64,000 nt of DNA from Sphingopyxis granuli NBRC 100800 (GTDB lineage: Bacteria; Pseudomonadota; Alphaproteobacteria; Sphingomonadales; Sphingomonadaceae): assembly GCF_001591045.1 (NCBI RefSeq), contig NZ_BCUA01000001.1:1-64000 (forward strand), in the 5' to 3' direction. This document shows, in pieces, positions 8,663-17,595 of the stretch. Under the pieces are notes generated by a model. The model saw nothing but the letters and a program-made list of their open reading frames with translations. It searched no databases and was not told where the DNA came from. Made by a program: the position numbers and the translations under genes. The first letter of the stretch is position 1. Every line of letters begins with the position of its first letter.

Positions 8663-9859
8663 ATGCTGTCGGGTCAGATTCTCGATGCGATGATTACCTC
8701 GTGCGAGAATGCAAAGACCGTTCTGCGGCAAGCCGCGATCGATCCCTCCGACAGGAAAACCCTCAATATTTCCATGGGCGCCTCGGTCGCCGCGGAGTTT
8801 CTTGGCCGGACGCCCGAAGCCTTGTCCAAGGCCGAGGCCCGCAAACGGCTTCCTGCGCCGAAAACGTCCGCCAATGGGCGCAGATTTTACACGGTCGAGG
8901 ATTTGATCGCGATTCGCGAAGCGCTCGGCATCAAGATGGGCAAATTGCCGTCCGAACGGGCCGTCGTCGTGGCCGTGCAGAATTTCAAGGGCGGCGTCAG
9001 CAAGTCGACCACGGGCAAGCACCTTGCTGATTATCTTGCCTTGCGCGGCTACCGCGTTCTCGTCGTGGACTGCGATCCTCAAGCTTCGATGAGCGTGATG
9101 TTCGACGTCAATCTCGAAGCCCTGGTCGATGAAACCCACACGCTATCGAATTTCCTGTCGCCGCGCATCGACGAAGCGGATTCACTGCGCAAGACCATCC
9201 AGAAGACGGCCTGGCCCAATATCGACATTTGCCCGGCAAACCTCGGCCTCCAGGATACCGAATGGGAACTGACCGCAACGATCGAGGAAGGACCGACGGC
9301 GATCGCCGGCGCGTTCCGCATGCTGCGGATTGGACTGGAGGAAGTGCGACACGACTATGACGTCGTCATTCTCGACCCGCCCCCGGCCATGGGGTTCCTC
9401 GGTGTAAACACGCTGACCGCAGCCGATGGTTTGCTGATTCCCGTCCCTGCCCGGCAGCTCGACTATCTGTCGACGATCCATTTCATGCAGACCTGCCGGG
9501 AGGCGATGGATCTCGTCTCCAAGTTCGACACGTCGATCGACTATGGCTTCATCCGGGTCGTCTGCACGATGTTCCAGCCCAGTCGCACGAACGAGGCGCA
9601 GATGCTCCAGGTCATGGAGAAGACCTACGCCGGGCAAATGCTCTCGACGCCGATTCTGCTCTCGGAAGAGATCAAGAATGCCGGGCTTTCGATGTCTTCG
9701 ATCTACGAGATCAACAAGCCCTACGGCTCGCATCAAACTTATGTTCGCTGCCGCGACAATCTCAACATGGTGTTCCGCGAGATAGAGAAAGACATCTGCA
9801 AGCAGTGGCCGTCGCGGATGGCGCAGCTTGGCACCGATCGGTTGACGGAGGCGGCATGA
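8663..9859 (+). CDS. parA: ParA-type plasmid partition ATPase
   Basis: A 398-residue partition ATPase. An N-terminal helix-turn-helix-like region (about residues 30-90) precedes a deviant Walker A motif, FKGGVSKSTT at about residue 112, then the A' motif VLVVDCDPQAS and the Walker B region YDVVILDPPPAMG. Long ParA proteins with a DNA-binding N-terminus also repress their own promoter. It segregates the plasmid together with ParB and a cis-acting site. The ATG at 8663 is preferred over an upstream TTG at 8642. The last four bases overlap parB. Confidence 0.93.
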   Translation: MLSGQILDAMITSCENAKTVLRQAAIDPSDRKTLNISMGASVAAEFLGRTPEALSKAEARKRLPAPKTSANGRRFYTVEDLIAIREALGIKMGKLPSERAVVVAVQNFKGGVSKSTTGKHLADYLALRGYRVLVVDCDPQASMSVMFDVNLEALVDETHTLSNFLSPRIDEADSLRKTIQKTAWPNIDICPANLGLQDTEWELTATIEEGPTAIAGAFRMLRIGLEEVRHDYDVVILDPPPAMGFLGVNTLTAADGLLIPVPARQLDYLSTIHFMQTCREAMDLVSKFDTSIDYGFIRVVCTMFQPSRTNEAQMLQVMEKTYAGQMLSTPILLSEEIKNAGLSMSSIYEINKPYGSHQTYVRCRDNLNMVFREIEKDICKQWPSRMAQLGTDRLTEAA

Positions 9860-10929
9860 GCAGCGCGGGGGGCAGACGGCGGAGTCTCTTGGCAAACGCC
9901 ATCGAAAGCATCGGTACGACACCTCTTCCGACGCCGGCAGCCGACGTCCCCGTCACCGAGGAACGCGCGGTCCGCGAGAAGCCCGCCGAAGACACGGCGA
10001 CGCCGTCATTCCTCGAACGGCGCGGGATCGTGTTCGACGAGATCACACGCACCGTCAAGCGGCCGACCATTCGCCTCAAACCATCGGAATGCTCGATCTG
10101 GCCGGGCAACGCGCGCGATTACGCGGCGCTCAGCTATGATCGCTGTGCCTCCCTCATTGAATCGATCAGGGAGGAAGGAACCAATCGCGAGCCGGTGGTC
10201 GTTCGGCGAACGCCAAATGCCGAGCAGTCCTACGAACTGATCGTCGGCACTCGTCGCCATTTTTCGATTTCCTGGCTCCATGCGAACAATCACAGCGAAA
10301 TCGATCTCGTCGCCCGGATCGAAACGCTCGATGACGAAGGCGCCTTCCGGCTCGCGGACCTCGAAAACCGGGAACGCGAGGACGTCACCGATCTCGAACG
10401 GGCGCGCAATTATCGCCATGCGGTCGAAGCCTATTACAATGGCGTCAGGACGCAGATGGCCGAGCGCCTGGCGATTCCCAAGCAGAACCTCCACAACCTG
10501 CTGCAGCTCGCGGAATTGCCCGACGAGGTGGTAAGCGCCTTTGCGGATCCCGGTGATCTGAAAGTCCGTCACGGCATGCGGCTGTCGCCGCTCCTCAAGG
10601 ACGATCGCTATCGCGACGCCATTCTCGCCGAGGCCGCCCTTATCATCGCCGAGCAGGAAAAGCTGCGGGCTACCGGCGCGGACAAGATTGAGGGCAGCAA
10701 GGTCTGTGAACGCCTGGCCGCGGCCGTGACACCTGCCAGGCAGGCGCCTTCTCCGAAGGCGAAGCCGTCTCTGACGGCGGCTTCAGGCAAGGAAATCGGG
10801 CAGGTTCTCGCCGACACGAAGGCGAAGGGCATCACGATCAATATCAATCCCAAAGGCGGCGGCGCATCGGTCGATGAAATTCTGGACGCGCTGCGTCCGG
10901 TTATCGAAAGCGCGAGATTCGCGAGATAA
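9856..10929 (+). CDS. parB: ParB/RepB-type plasmid partition protein
   Basis: A 357-residue centromere-binding partner of ParA. The N-terminal ParB domain contains the arginine patch in VGTRRHFS (about residue 133) and the ENREREDVTDLERARNY segment; a helix-turn-helix follows (MAERLAIPKQNLHNLLQLAELP). The C-terminal part has a low-complexity linker and a short dimerisation-like tail. The start overlaps the parA stop (ATGA), so both are translated from one transcript. The nearby 16-bp palindromes at 10978 and 13089 are candidate binding sites. Confidence 0.92.
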   Translation: MSSAGGRRRSLLANAIESIGTTPLPTPAADVPVTEERAVREKPAEDTATPSFLERRGIVFDEITRTVKRPTIRLKPSECSIWPGNARDYAALSYDRCASLIESIREEGTNREPVVVRRTPNAEQSYELIVGTRRHFSISWLHANNHSEIDLVARIETLDDEGAFRLADLENREREDVTDLERARNYRHAVEAYYNGVRTQMAERLAIPKQNLHNLLQLAELPDEVVSAFADPGDLKVRHGMRLSPLLKDDRYRDAILAEAALIIAEQEKLRATGADKIEGSKVCERLAAAVTPARQAPSPKAKPSLTAASGKEIGQVLADTKAKGITININPKGGGASVDEILDALRPVIESARFAR

Positions 10930-10975
10930 TGAGAATGGTCGACACTTTATCGTTTAATTTCATATATTTATAACG

Positions 10976-10994
10976 GAGTAAAACGCGTTTTACC
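10976..10994. promoter_or_regulatory. Palindrome copy 1, between parB and repA
   Basis: The perfect 16-bp palindrome GTAAAACGCGTTTTAC (10978-10993) sits 19 bases before the repA start, after an AT-rich stretch that resembles a promoter. An identical 19-base block occurs at 13087-13105 next to the iterons. It could be a repA operator or a parS-like ParB site. Confidence 0.65.
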
Positions 10995-11012
10995 CGCGTT
11001 GCAGGACATGAG

Positions 11013-12143
11013 ATGCCACAAGACTACCGCGAAGACGGTCAAGTAGACCTCTTTCTGCCGCAACTGACGGCACTACCGCTTCGCGACCAGCGCGAGACGA
11101 TGGAGCGGCCGTTCTTTTCCCTGTCCAAGCGCAAGCGTCTGAAGCCGATCGACTATATCAGTCCCGACCGAAAAATCACGGTCCACGTCTCGGCGAACTC
11201 CGAATACGGCCTTGCCACGATCTACGATCTCGACATCCTGATCTATTGCGCCTCGGTTCTCATCGAGCATAAGCGCCGCGGTGCGAACGACATTCCGCAA
11301 ACCTTGAACGTCGTGCCCTACGACATGCTCAGGACGCTCAAACGCGAGGTCGGCGGGCGAGCCTATGATTTGCTGGGCAATGCCCTCGACCGTCTGCAAT
11401 CGACGACGGTCAAGACCAACATCCGCTCGGGTGACGCGGTCGAGACCACCTTCTCCTGGATCGACAGCTACAGCCAGCTCAAGGATCGCACCGGCAACGT
11501 GCGCGGCATGCGCATCACCCTCGCGAAGTGGTTTTACGACGGCGTCCTGATGGAAGGCGGCGTTCTCGCCATCGACCCCGCCTACTTCTCGCTCACTGGC
11601 GGACGAGAGCGCTGGCTGTACCGGGTTGCTCGCAAACACGCCGGCGGCGCAGGGACGGACGGCTTCGCCATCTCCATGCCGACCCTGTTCGAAAAATCGG
11701 GCGCGGAAGGTGACTATCGTCGTTTCAAGTTCGAGATGACGAAGATCGCCAGAGAAAATGCGCTGCCGGGTTATGCGCTGGAGATAGAACTGCGCGGGGA
11801 CGCCGAGCCGTTTCTGCGCATGATCAGGCGCGACCCCACCAGCGAACCGGGAGCCCCCTCCCCTGCCCCGGTTCAAGCCGCACCCGCGCACGGCCGACCC
11901 GCGCCTTCCCCGCAAGCCAAAGCGCCCGACGCGCCGGCGATCGCCTTTCCGGAATATGGCCATATCGCCCATAGTGCCTTCGGCGCCATCGCGCGTGCAA
12001 ACCTGCCCGCACCACAGCGCGACCACGGCATGGTCGCCGATGACTTTCGTTCATTCCTGAGGCAGCGCGAGATCGCATACGACGCCAGTAACATCACGCA
12101 GATCTTCGCGACGTTCTGCTCGAAGCAACGCGCCGCGCTGTAG
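11013..12143 (+). CDS. repA: Replication initiator protein A (RPA family)
   Basis: A 376-residue plasmid initiator of the RPA (replication initiator protein A) family. The N-terminal and central part (about residues 30-280) carries the family core, including FFSLSKRKRLKPIDY, the YGLATIYDLDILIYCASVLI strand-helix and the GGRERWLYRVARKHAG segment. A proline/alanine-rich linker (about residues 280-315) leads to a shorter C-terminal domain. It should bind the iterons just downstream and open the origin. It lies directly after parAB with a palindrome in its promoter, consistent with autoregulation. Confidence 0.92.
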   Translation: MPQDYREDGQVDLFLPQLTALPLRDQRETMERPFFSLSKRKRLKPIDYISPDRKITVHVSANSEYGLATIYDLDILIYCASVLIEHKRRGANDIPQTLNVVPYDMLRTLKREVGGRAYDLLGNALDRLQSTTVKTNIRSGDAVETTFSWIDSYSQLKDRTGNVRGMRITLAKWFYDGVLMEGGVLAIDPAYFSLTGGRERWLYRVARKHAGGAGTDGFAISMPTLFEKSGAEGDYRRFKFEMTKIARENALPGYALEIELRGDAEPFLRMIRRDPTSEPGAPSPAPVQAAPAHGRPAPSPQAKAPDAPAIAFPEYGHIAHSAFGAIARANLPAPQRDHGMVADDFRSFLRQREIAYDASNITQIFATFCSKQRAAL

Positions 12144-12170
12144 CGCGATACAGCGCCGCACCAGGCAGCG

Positions 12171-12945
12171 CGGTATTTCAGAAACAACGTCCAGCCCCTG
12201 ACCCCAGCGGCATTGCCGCGTTCCTGAAGTACCGACTGCCAATGGCCGGCAATGGCGAGCCCCTCCCCACGAGCTTCGCCGCCCCATTGTGAAGTTCATT
12301 CAACACATAAGGCGGACTCATTCGTGCCAGCGGTCTGACACCGAGAGGGTGTCCCATCCCCATCACCAGCGACGCTACGCTGTCCGAGACCGCGGTTGCC
12401 TGGCCGACATCACCGGCCTTGCTCGTGGCATTGCGCCCTTCCTGAACGCCTGAAATGCGATCAACCCGCCACGTCAACGGGTGCGGCGCCACGCCAGCAC
12501 CGGGTACATTGGGAACGGGAGCACAACCTGGCGGGAAGCGCAGCTCGTTTCCAATCCGCAGAAAGCATGTGGAATGAACCCAGGCGGCAGGATCGCGAAG
12601 TTACTGCGACCGTCGCAACGGGAGGGGAGGGGAGGGAACGCTCCAATGGCCGAGAGCGGCTTTCCGTGACAGACCCACAGGGCGTTCCTGAAATACCGTG
12701 CGAAGCAGAAGCGAACAGCTTTGATCCGCCATTGCAGGTGACACAAAATTCCGCAGGCCGGTAATTGGGCATTCTCGAAGTGCCTCGCCAACTTCGCAGC
12801 CGCGCCCCAGGCGAGCCTCCAAAAGGGGAACCATCGACGCCTTCCCGAAGTCGCGGTGGACTGCTCTCGTGGCCCCACAACGGCGAAACGTTGTTTCGGC
12901 AGCAAACCGGCGAACTCAGTCAGATCCCGCGTTCCTGAAATACCG
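12171..12945. repeat. Dispersed iterons after repA
   Basis: Four copies of the motif CGGTATTTCAGGAACG or its complement are spread after repA: 12171-12186 (forward, one mismatch), 12219-12234 (reverse, one T to C change), 12683-12698 (reverse, exact) and 12930-12945 (reverse, exact). Weaker matches occur near 12437, 12771 and 12840. Three of the four strong copies are inverted relative to the cluster at 13142. Confidence 0.8.
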
Positions 12946-13086
12946 TGAGAGAGTCGTGACAGCGAATCGGCTTCATGGATGCCAATCGCGCGAGCGCCTC
13001 GATCGCGACTGCCAAATGCACTGCTTGATGCTCTTCCCTGAATCCGTGGAAGACCAAATAGTCCCGGAAATCAGCCTGCTAACAGC

Positions 13087-13105
13087 GAGTAAAACGCGTT
13101 TTACC
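13087..13105. promoter_or_regulatory. Palindrome copy 2, before the iteron cluster
   Basis: The same 16-bp palindrome GTAAAACGCGTTTTAC (13089-13104) with identical flanking GA and C bases as the copy at 10976-10994. It lies 37 bases before the first clustered iteron. Its duplication at both ends of repA suggests binding by RepA or ParB. Confidence 0.65.
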
Positions 13106-13141
13106 GCCTATTGGCGGCCCTGTGGGGTGTTCGATCAGGCA

Positions 13142-13245
13142 CGGTATTTCGGGAACGGCTCACGGTACTTCAGGAACCGAATCACGGTCCAATGGGAACG
13201 CCCCACAGGGTATTTCAGGAACGCAGAGACGGTATTTCGGGAACG
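13142..13245 (+). repeat. Iteron cluster with 22-bp spacing
   Basis: Five direct repeats of about 16 bp begin at 13142, 13163, 13185, 13208 and 13230, a 21-23 bp period matching two turns of the helix. Four match CGGTATTTC(A/G)GGAAC closely; the one at 13185 is degenerate (about 11 of 16). An AT-rich tract lies about 50 bases downstream. This is the best candidate for the RepA-binding core of the origin. Confidence 0.85.
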
Positions 13246-13735
13246 GCTCACTTTTCCCGACTCGCCTCGAATCCGTGAGTCGCGCTGCAAGCGCCCACAG
13301 CTTAACTTTGTATCCTATCTATTAAAGGAATTAACGGCGCCTGCGGCGCTTCCTCTCTTTAGAAGATTCTTGGAAGGGGAAGGGCACTGACCGAGTGAGT
13401 GTCGCGCGGGCCTGCCTAGCATTGCACTTCCCGCGCACCAAGGTAATCCACGGCCACAAATCCTGACCTTTCACATTACGCTGCGCCGAACAGGTCAAAC
13501 TTCCAACGACTCGCAACTGTCATCACCAGCGGGGTTGGCCGACCAGGCCACATGGCCTTGCACTTCAATGCCGAGAGCGAAAAAGCTTCCTCCACCGCTT
13601 CCCTCCAAAGAAGCAGGATGAGTCGCCAGTTACAAGCTTCGCAAGCGGCCAACGGCACGAAGGGCTCGCTGAAAAAGAGAACAAATCACGAAATACCGCA
13701 AAAACGCCGGCTAAGGCGCCCTGGAGGGCATCCCG

Positions 13736-13768
13736 GGCCCCCGGATAGCCCGAACTACGTCGGGGGCC
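13736..13768. terminator. GC-rich hairpin, terminator-like but without a T run
   Basis: GGCCCCCG at 13736-13743 pairs exactly with CGGGGGCC at 13761-13768 across a 17-base loop. It lies at the 3' side of the convergent DUF1612 gene. No T tract follows on either strand, so a structural or boundary role is as likely as termination. Confidence 0.35.
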
Positions 13769-13899
13769 TTAAATCGCTCTGTGCGGGCTTCTGGCGGGGC
13801 CGGATTTAGGACGCCAGCGCACAATAATTCACACATATTCCTTCCGCGGGAGGGTTGGATCCACAGTGAGGCCCGGAGCTGAGACTCTGAGAGCCCACT

Positions 13900-14934
13900 T
13901 CAGTCCGATGCCAACGGCACCTGAACGATCCCGGAGAGCAACTTGTCGATCTCCGCCATCTCACGATCGAAAGTATCGAATGTGTCGACCAGCGCCCGAC
14001 TAGCGGGAAGGGCAGGGGGCTCTTTCGCTGGGCGTCCGCGCTTCGACGCGGCGTAGCCAAATTCGACCGCCAGATCGTGGGGCAGGAACAGGCGCCAGCT
14101 CCGGCGCTGCGTGATCTCAACCAGCAGTTCGGCTGTGACTGCGCGTTCGAGCAGCTTGCTCGCGCCCGCGACACTAAGCCCAAGGTGATGGGCGACCGCT
14201 TGAGGCGAGAGCAGCGGCTGATGGACGGCGAGAGCCAGGAGCCGGGGCAGGGCGCCTGGCCGGAACTGCGCGACGATCGCCCGCTGCGCGTCGCGATGGA
14301 AGCGCTCAAGGTCATGGAGACGCTCGAGACCGTCGCGCGCCGCTGCTTCCACGGCCCGCACGGTGGCCAGCCAGTCCCCGACATCTGGCTTGCGCTTCAA
14401 TCGGAACGCCTTTGCCCCGCCGGCGAGGCAGGGGAGGGGGGTAGCGGTAAGACCTATATCTCGAAGGGCAAAGGGCAGCCCGAGCCAGGGCAAGGCCGTG
14501 CCCTCGATCCGCGCATGCTGGCGCACCCGGTCGAGCGCGCGGATCAAGGCAGGGTGCTCGGCGGCAACCGGAGGCTCGCCGATAGCGGTGGGCAGGGCAT
14601 CGCGCCAGGCGAGCGGGTCGCGATCGGCCAGCCCCGCGGCCCAGGCGTCGAAACGATCGAACAGATCGACGGTGGTTGAGCGCAGTGGCCGACCCGGGAT
14701 CTGGAGCCCGCAGCCCCAGGAAAATACGTCGATCTCGTCGATCTCGGCGGACTGTAGTTGGAGCGCCCGCGTATAGCCGGACCAGGCCGCTCGCCTGGCC
14801 CATGCTGAAGCCACCGAACTCACGGAAATCCGGACATCGAGGCGAGCAATCGCTGCAGAACACGAAACCATGGCTGCGACCATTTTCGGGGTATAATCGG
14901 GGCCGAAACGGGCAGGGGAGGGCACGAGGTTCAC
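13900..14934 (-). CDS. DUF1612 / helix-turn-helix plasmid protein
   Basis: A 344-residue protein matching the DUF1612 (RHE_PE00001-like) family often found on rhizobial and sphingomonad plasmids. It has an N-terminal DUF1612 domain and a C-terminal helix-turn-helix region (about residues 245-290, with LLSPQAVAHHLGLSVAGASK and a following RSWRLFLPHDLAVEFGY wing). The function is unknown; a DNA-binding regulatory role near the replication region is inferred. The start is uncertain because the first part is compositionally simple; another ATG at residue 18 is possible. Confidence 0.75.
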   Translation of the reverse strand: MNLVPSPARFGPDYTPKMVAAMVSCSAAIARLDVRISVSSVASAWARRAAWSGYTRALQLQSAEIDEIDVFSWGCGLQIPGRPLRSTTVDLFDRFDAWAAGLADRDPLAWRDALPTAIGEPPVAAEHPALIRALDRVRQHARIEGTALPWLGLPFALRDIGLTATPLPCLAGGAKAFRLKRKPDVGDWLATVRAVEAAARDGLERLHDLERFHRDAQRAIVAQFRPGALPRLLALAVHQPLLSPQAVAHHLGLSVAGASKLLERAVTAELLVEITQRRSWRLFLPHDLAVEFGYAASKRGRPAKEPPALPASRALVDTFDTFDREMAEIDKLLSGIVQVPLASD

Positions 14935-15051
14935 ACCTAATAGTGAACCGAAATAAACTCTGAGTAAACTATGCTCATACGCCTAGTGTTGATAATGGAT
15001 CGTTATCGATACCCTATACATTAGAAAGCCGCCGCGCTAAGCCTCGTCGCC

Positions 15052-15513
15052 ATGAGCCATCCCGTCCTCCGCCGCGCGGTTTTTGAAGATGTCGACGAGA
15101 TCCGCGCGCTGGTCCTCGCGGCCCATGCCCGCTGGGAAGGCGTGACGCCGCGTCCGCCGCAGCCGGTGCGCGCCGACTATGGCCGCGCGTTTCGCGCGCA
15201 TCGCTTCGACCTGCTGGTTGAGAACGGCACCTTGGTTGGTCTCGTGGAAACCGTGGCCGAGGGCGATGAACTGCTGATCGTCAATGTCGCGGTCCATCCC
15301 GACCGGCAGGGGGAGGGGCACGGGGTGCGGCTGCTGCGCCATGCCGACGATCTGGCGCGCGCGGGCAAGCTCAAGGGGACGCGGCTCACCACCAACCGGC
15401 TGATGGCCACGAACATCGCGCTCTACGAGCGCCTGGGCTATGTTCGCGAGAAGGAAACCGAGAGCGAACCCGGCATGGTCGCGGTGCATATGGTACGGAG
15501 CCTCGCGCCGTGA
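15052..15513 (+). CDS. GNAT-family N-acetyltransferase
   Basis: A 153-residue acetyl-CoA-dependent acetyltransferase. The GNAT motif A is seen as VAVHPDRQGEGHGVRLLRHA (about residues 78-98), with the R/Q-x-x-G-x-G pyrophosphate loop, and motif B near NIALYERLGYV. The acceptor is unknown. Its stop overlaps the GTG start of the recombinase gene (GTGA), so both are probably one operon. The upstream 110 bases are AT-rich and carry a GATAA/TTATC dyad near 14990-15007 that could be an operator. Confidence 0.88.
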   Translation: MSHPVLRRAVFEDVDEIRALVLAAHARWEGVTPRPPQPVRADYGRAFRAHRFDLLVENGTLVGLVETVAEGDELLIVNVAVHPDRQGEGHGVRLLRHADDLARAGKLKGTRLTTNRLMATNIALYERLGYVREKETESEPGMVAVHMVRSLAP

Positions 15514-16622
15514 CGGCGGGCCGTGCTCTCGTCGCGGTGGAGTCGGCCGATCTCGCCGGCGAGGTGCGGGCGCTGGTCGGGGCGTTGGCGGTGATGGACG
15601 AGGCGCTACTCGACGCGGCGATCAGGGGCTGGTCCCACAACACCCGGCGCGCGTTTCGCTCGGACCTCATTCTCTGGGGAACATGGTGCCGACGCCGGCG
15701 CATGGTGCCGGCGCGCGCGGGGCCGGACGATGTCGCCGCGTGGATCCGCGCGCTGTCGGGCGCCGATCCGTCGGAGGAAACCGTGCGCGCGATGGCGACG
15801 ATCGAGCGCTATATCGTCAATGTCGGCTGGGCTTACCGGATGGCCGGGCTCGATGATCCGACCGCGCCGCCGCTGGTCAGGCTTGAGAAGAAGGCGGCGC
15901 GCAAGGCACTCGGCGCACGCCAGCGCCAGGCCCGCGCGATCCGGTTCAAGGGCGACGTGTCCGATTTCGACTGCCCCGCCAGCGGCGTCTGTCTGGCGCA
16001 TCTGCTGAAGGCCTGTCGCCGCGACCTGCTCGGCCTGCGCGACGCGGCGCTGCTCCGCGTCGCCTATGACAGCGCGGGCCGGCGTTCGGAGCTGGTGGCG
16101 ATCCGCGCCGAGCATATCGAGCGTGACGCGGAAGGGGCAGGGACGCTGTTCATTCCGTCATCCAAGACCGATCAGGCGGGGGAGGGGGCTTATGCCTATC
16201 TTGCGCCCGCGACCATGGTCGCAATCGCCCGCTGGCGCGATGCGGGACATATCGATGGGGGAGCGCTGTTCCGGCGCGTCGAGACGCATTTTGACGGCTC
16301 GGTCGCGGGCGTCGGCCGGGACGCGCTCCATCCCAACTCCATCACGCTGATCTACCGGCGGCTGATCCGCGCCGCCCATGCGAAAAAGCTGCTGGGGCCG
16401 ATGAGCGAGGCTGAACTCGAGCGTTGGGTGAAAGCGGTATCGTCGCATTCAATCCGGGTCGGGGTGGCGCAGGATAATTTTGCGGCGGACGAAAGCCTAC
16501 CGGCGATCATGCAGGCCTATCGCTGGCGCGATCCCCGGACGGTGCTGCGCTACGGCAAGAAGCTCGCGGCGAAAAGCGGCGCGGGCGCGCGCATGGCGGC
16601 GCGATTTGCCGACAGTTCGTGA
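15510..16622 (+). CDS. Tyrosine site-specific recombinase/integrase
   Basis: A 370-residue tyrosine recombinase. The N-terminal SAM-like region contains GWSHNTRRAFRSDLILWGTW; the catalytic domain shows Arg in SAGRRSELVAIR (about residue 190), Lys in SSKTDQ, the HSIRVG His-x-x-Arg box, and the tyrosine in TVLRYGKKL near residue 349. All catalytic positions look present. The GTG start overlaps the upstream acetyltransferase stop. It may resolve plasmid multimers or integrate a mobile segment. No attachment site was identified. Confidence 0.9.
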   Translation: MTAGRALVAVESADLAGEVRALVGALAVMDEALLDAAIRGWSHNTRRAFRSDLILWGTWCRRRRMVPARAGPDDVAAWIRALSGADPSEETVRAMATIERYIVNVGWAYRMAGLDDPTAPPLVRLEKKAARKALGARQRQARAIRFKGDVSDFDCPASGVCLAHLLKACRRDLLGLRDAALLRVAYDSAGRRSELVAIRAEHIERDAEGAGTLFIPSSKTDQAGEGAYAYLAPATMVAIARWRDAGHIDGGALFRRVETHFDGSVAGVGRDALHPNSITLIYRRLIRAAHAKKLLGPMSEAELERWVKAVSSHSIRVGVAQDNFAADESLPAIMQAYRWRDPRTVLRYGKKLAAKSGAGARMAARFADSS

Positions 16623-16797
16623 AAGTGCGTTCGATATTCCGATATTCTATGTTTTGGGACCCAATAGCCATCAAAAGCATATGAACTGCAAATCGCTGTG
16701 CAGATTCTGCGAAAATGCAAAGAAAACCGGGAAATTTTGACACGTTCGAGCCGCTCTCGGGCGCGCAACAGGCTGGTCCGGAACGGGCGCCTGTTGA

Positions 16798-17305
16798 CGG
16801 GGCGGATGTGAGCCGCCACCCCTCGGCCCGTCCGCCGCCGTTGAGAGCTTCAATCCGGTGACCGCATAGCGCGCGTCATAGGCTCGTAACACGACCCGCC
16901 GGAACACGTGATCGCGCACAACGCGCTATACGATCACAGCAACTCTTTCCCGCGCTTCCTCGAAAATGAAGGAGACCCGCGTTTCGCGAACAACCGGCTC
17001 GACGACAGCGAAATCCGTGCGCGGTAGAAGCTGATTTTCATCGGCCAGACCGGCTGCGACAATCCGGCTGAAGTCGCTCGGCGACAACCCCCGAACGGCT
17101 GCCTGAGGCCGCCTGGAAATATGCCCGGCCTCGTTGAGGATGCCCCGTTCAAGCGGGCCACTCTTGTCGGCAAACGGCACCGGCGCCGCGAAATTCAGGT
17201 AGCCGCCAGGCTCGATCAGGGCGAGAAACATTCCTGGCGTCGATGGGTCAGGAGTGACGCGCTCGACCTTAGCGCCCGCGTAATAGCCGTTTGTGCGGCG
17301 AATTG
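16798..17305 (-). pseudogene. Decayed HNH endonuclease-like gene
   Basis: Read on the minus strand, pieces of an HNH restriction-endonuclease-like protein appear in order but in different frames: NGYYAGAKVERVTPDP and LIEPGGYLNFAAPVPF (about 17300-17180), SPSDFSRIVAAGLADEN, then after an in-frame stop near 16928 a segment FRRVVLRAYDARYAVTGLKL, and finally, after two more frame changes, NGGGRAE and VAAHIRPV (to 16798), the HNH core. The N-terminus and the part after the HNH core are missing. This is clearly non-functional and abuts the parD promoter. Confidence 0.75.
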
Positions 17306-17319
17306 AGCTTTGTGATATC

Positions 17320-17337
17320 TTGCCAAATTTTGCCAAA
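17320..17337 (+). promoter_or_regulatory. Direct repeat in the parD promoter
   Basis: TTGCCAAA occurs twice, at 17320-17327 and 17330-17337, one helical turn apart, 19-36 bases before the parD start. It may be a -35 region and/or a ParD binding site. Confidence 0.4.
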
Positions 17338-17355
17338 CACGCTAAATCATAGCTT

Positions 17356-17595
17356 ATGTCGACGATGAACATCTCGCTTCCGGCTGCGCTCAAGGCGTTT
17401 GTCGACCAACAGGTCAACATGCGTGGTTACGGCACGAGCAGCGAGTATGTGCGGGAGTTGATCCGCAAGGATCAGGACATTCAGCGCCTTCGCGAAATGC
17501 TCCTTGACGGCGCCAGTTCTACCCCCACCGCGCCGGTCGATGCCGGATATTTCCAAGGCCTTCGTGACCGTGTGACGCAACGCGCGGGGTCGTGA
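17356..17595 (+). CDS. parD: ParD-family antitoxin
   Basis: A 79-residue ribbon-helix-helix antitoxin: N-terminal MNISLPAALKAFVDQQV strand-helix, GYGTSSEYVRELIRKDQD core and a flexible acidic tail that would wrap the ParE toxin. Family members repress their own operon. The stop overlaps the GTG start of parE by four bases. It shows no sign of damage, in contrast to the gutted pair at 6.1 kb. Confidence 0.9.
   Translation: MSTMNISLPAALKAFVDQQVNMRGYGTSSEYVRELIRKDQDIQRLREMLLDGASSTPTAPVDAGYFQGLRDRVTQRAGS

Larger units (their letters stand above)
12144..13899. other. Candidate replication origin and flanking non-coding DNA
   Basis: About 1.75 kb without a convincing gene. It holds at least eight iterons, a second copy of the 16-bp palindrome, an AT-rich tract (TTAACTTTGTATCC to about 13338) just past the iteron cluster, and a hairpin at 13736-13768. 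Iterons with initiator gene adjacent and an AT-rich neighbour are the standard layout of iteron plasmids. Open frames across the region arise from the iterons and look spurious. From about 13390 to 13730 nothing recognisable was seen. Confidence 0.75.

Noticed and set aside
12869-13390. A 173-codon frame over the origin
   Set aside because: Its repeated YFRN/YFGN residues simply reflect the iterons; no ribosome site and no family match.
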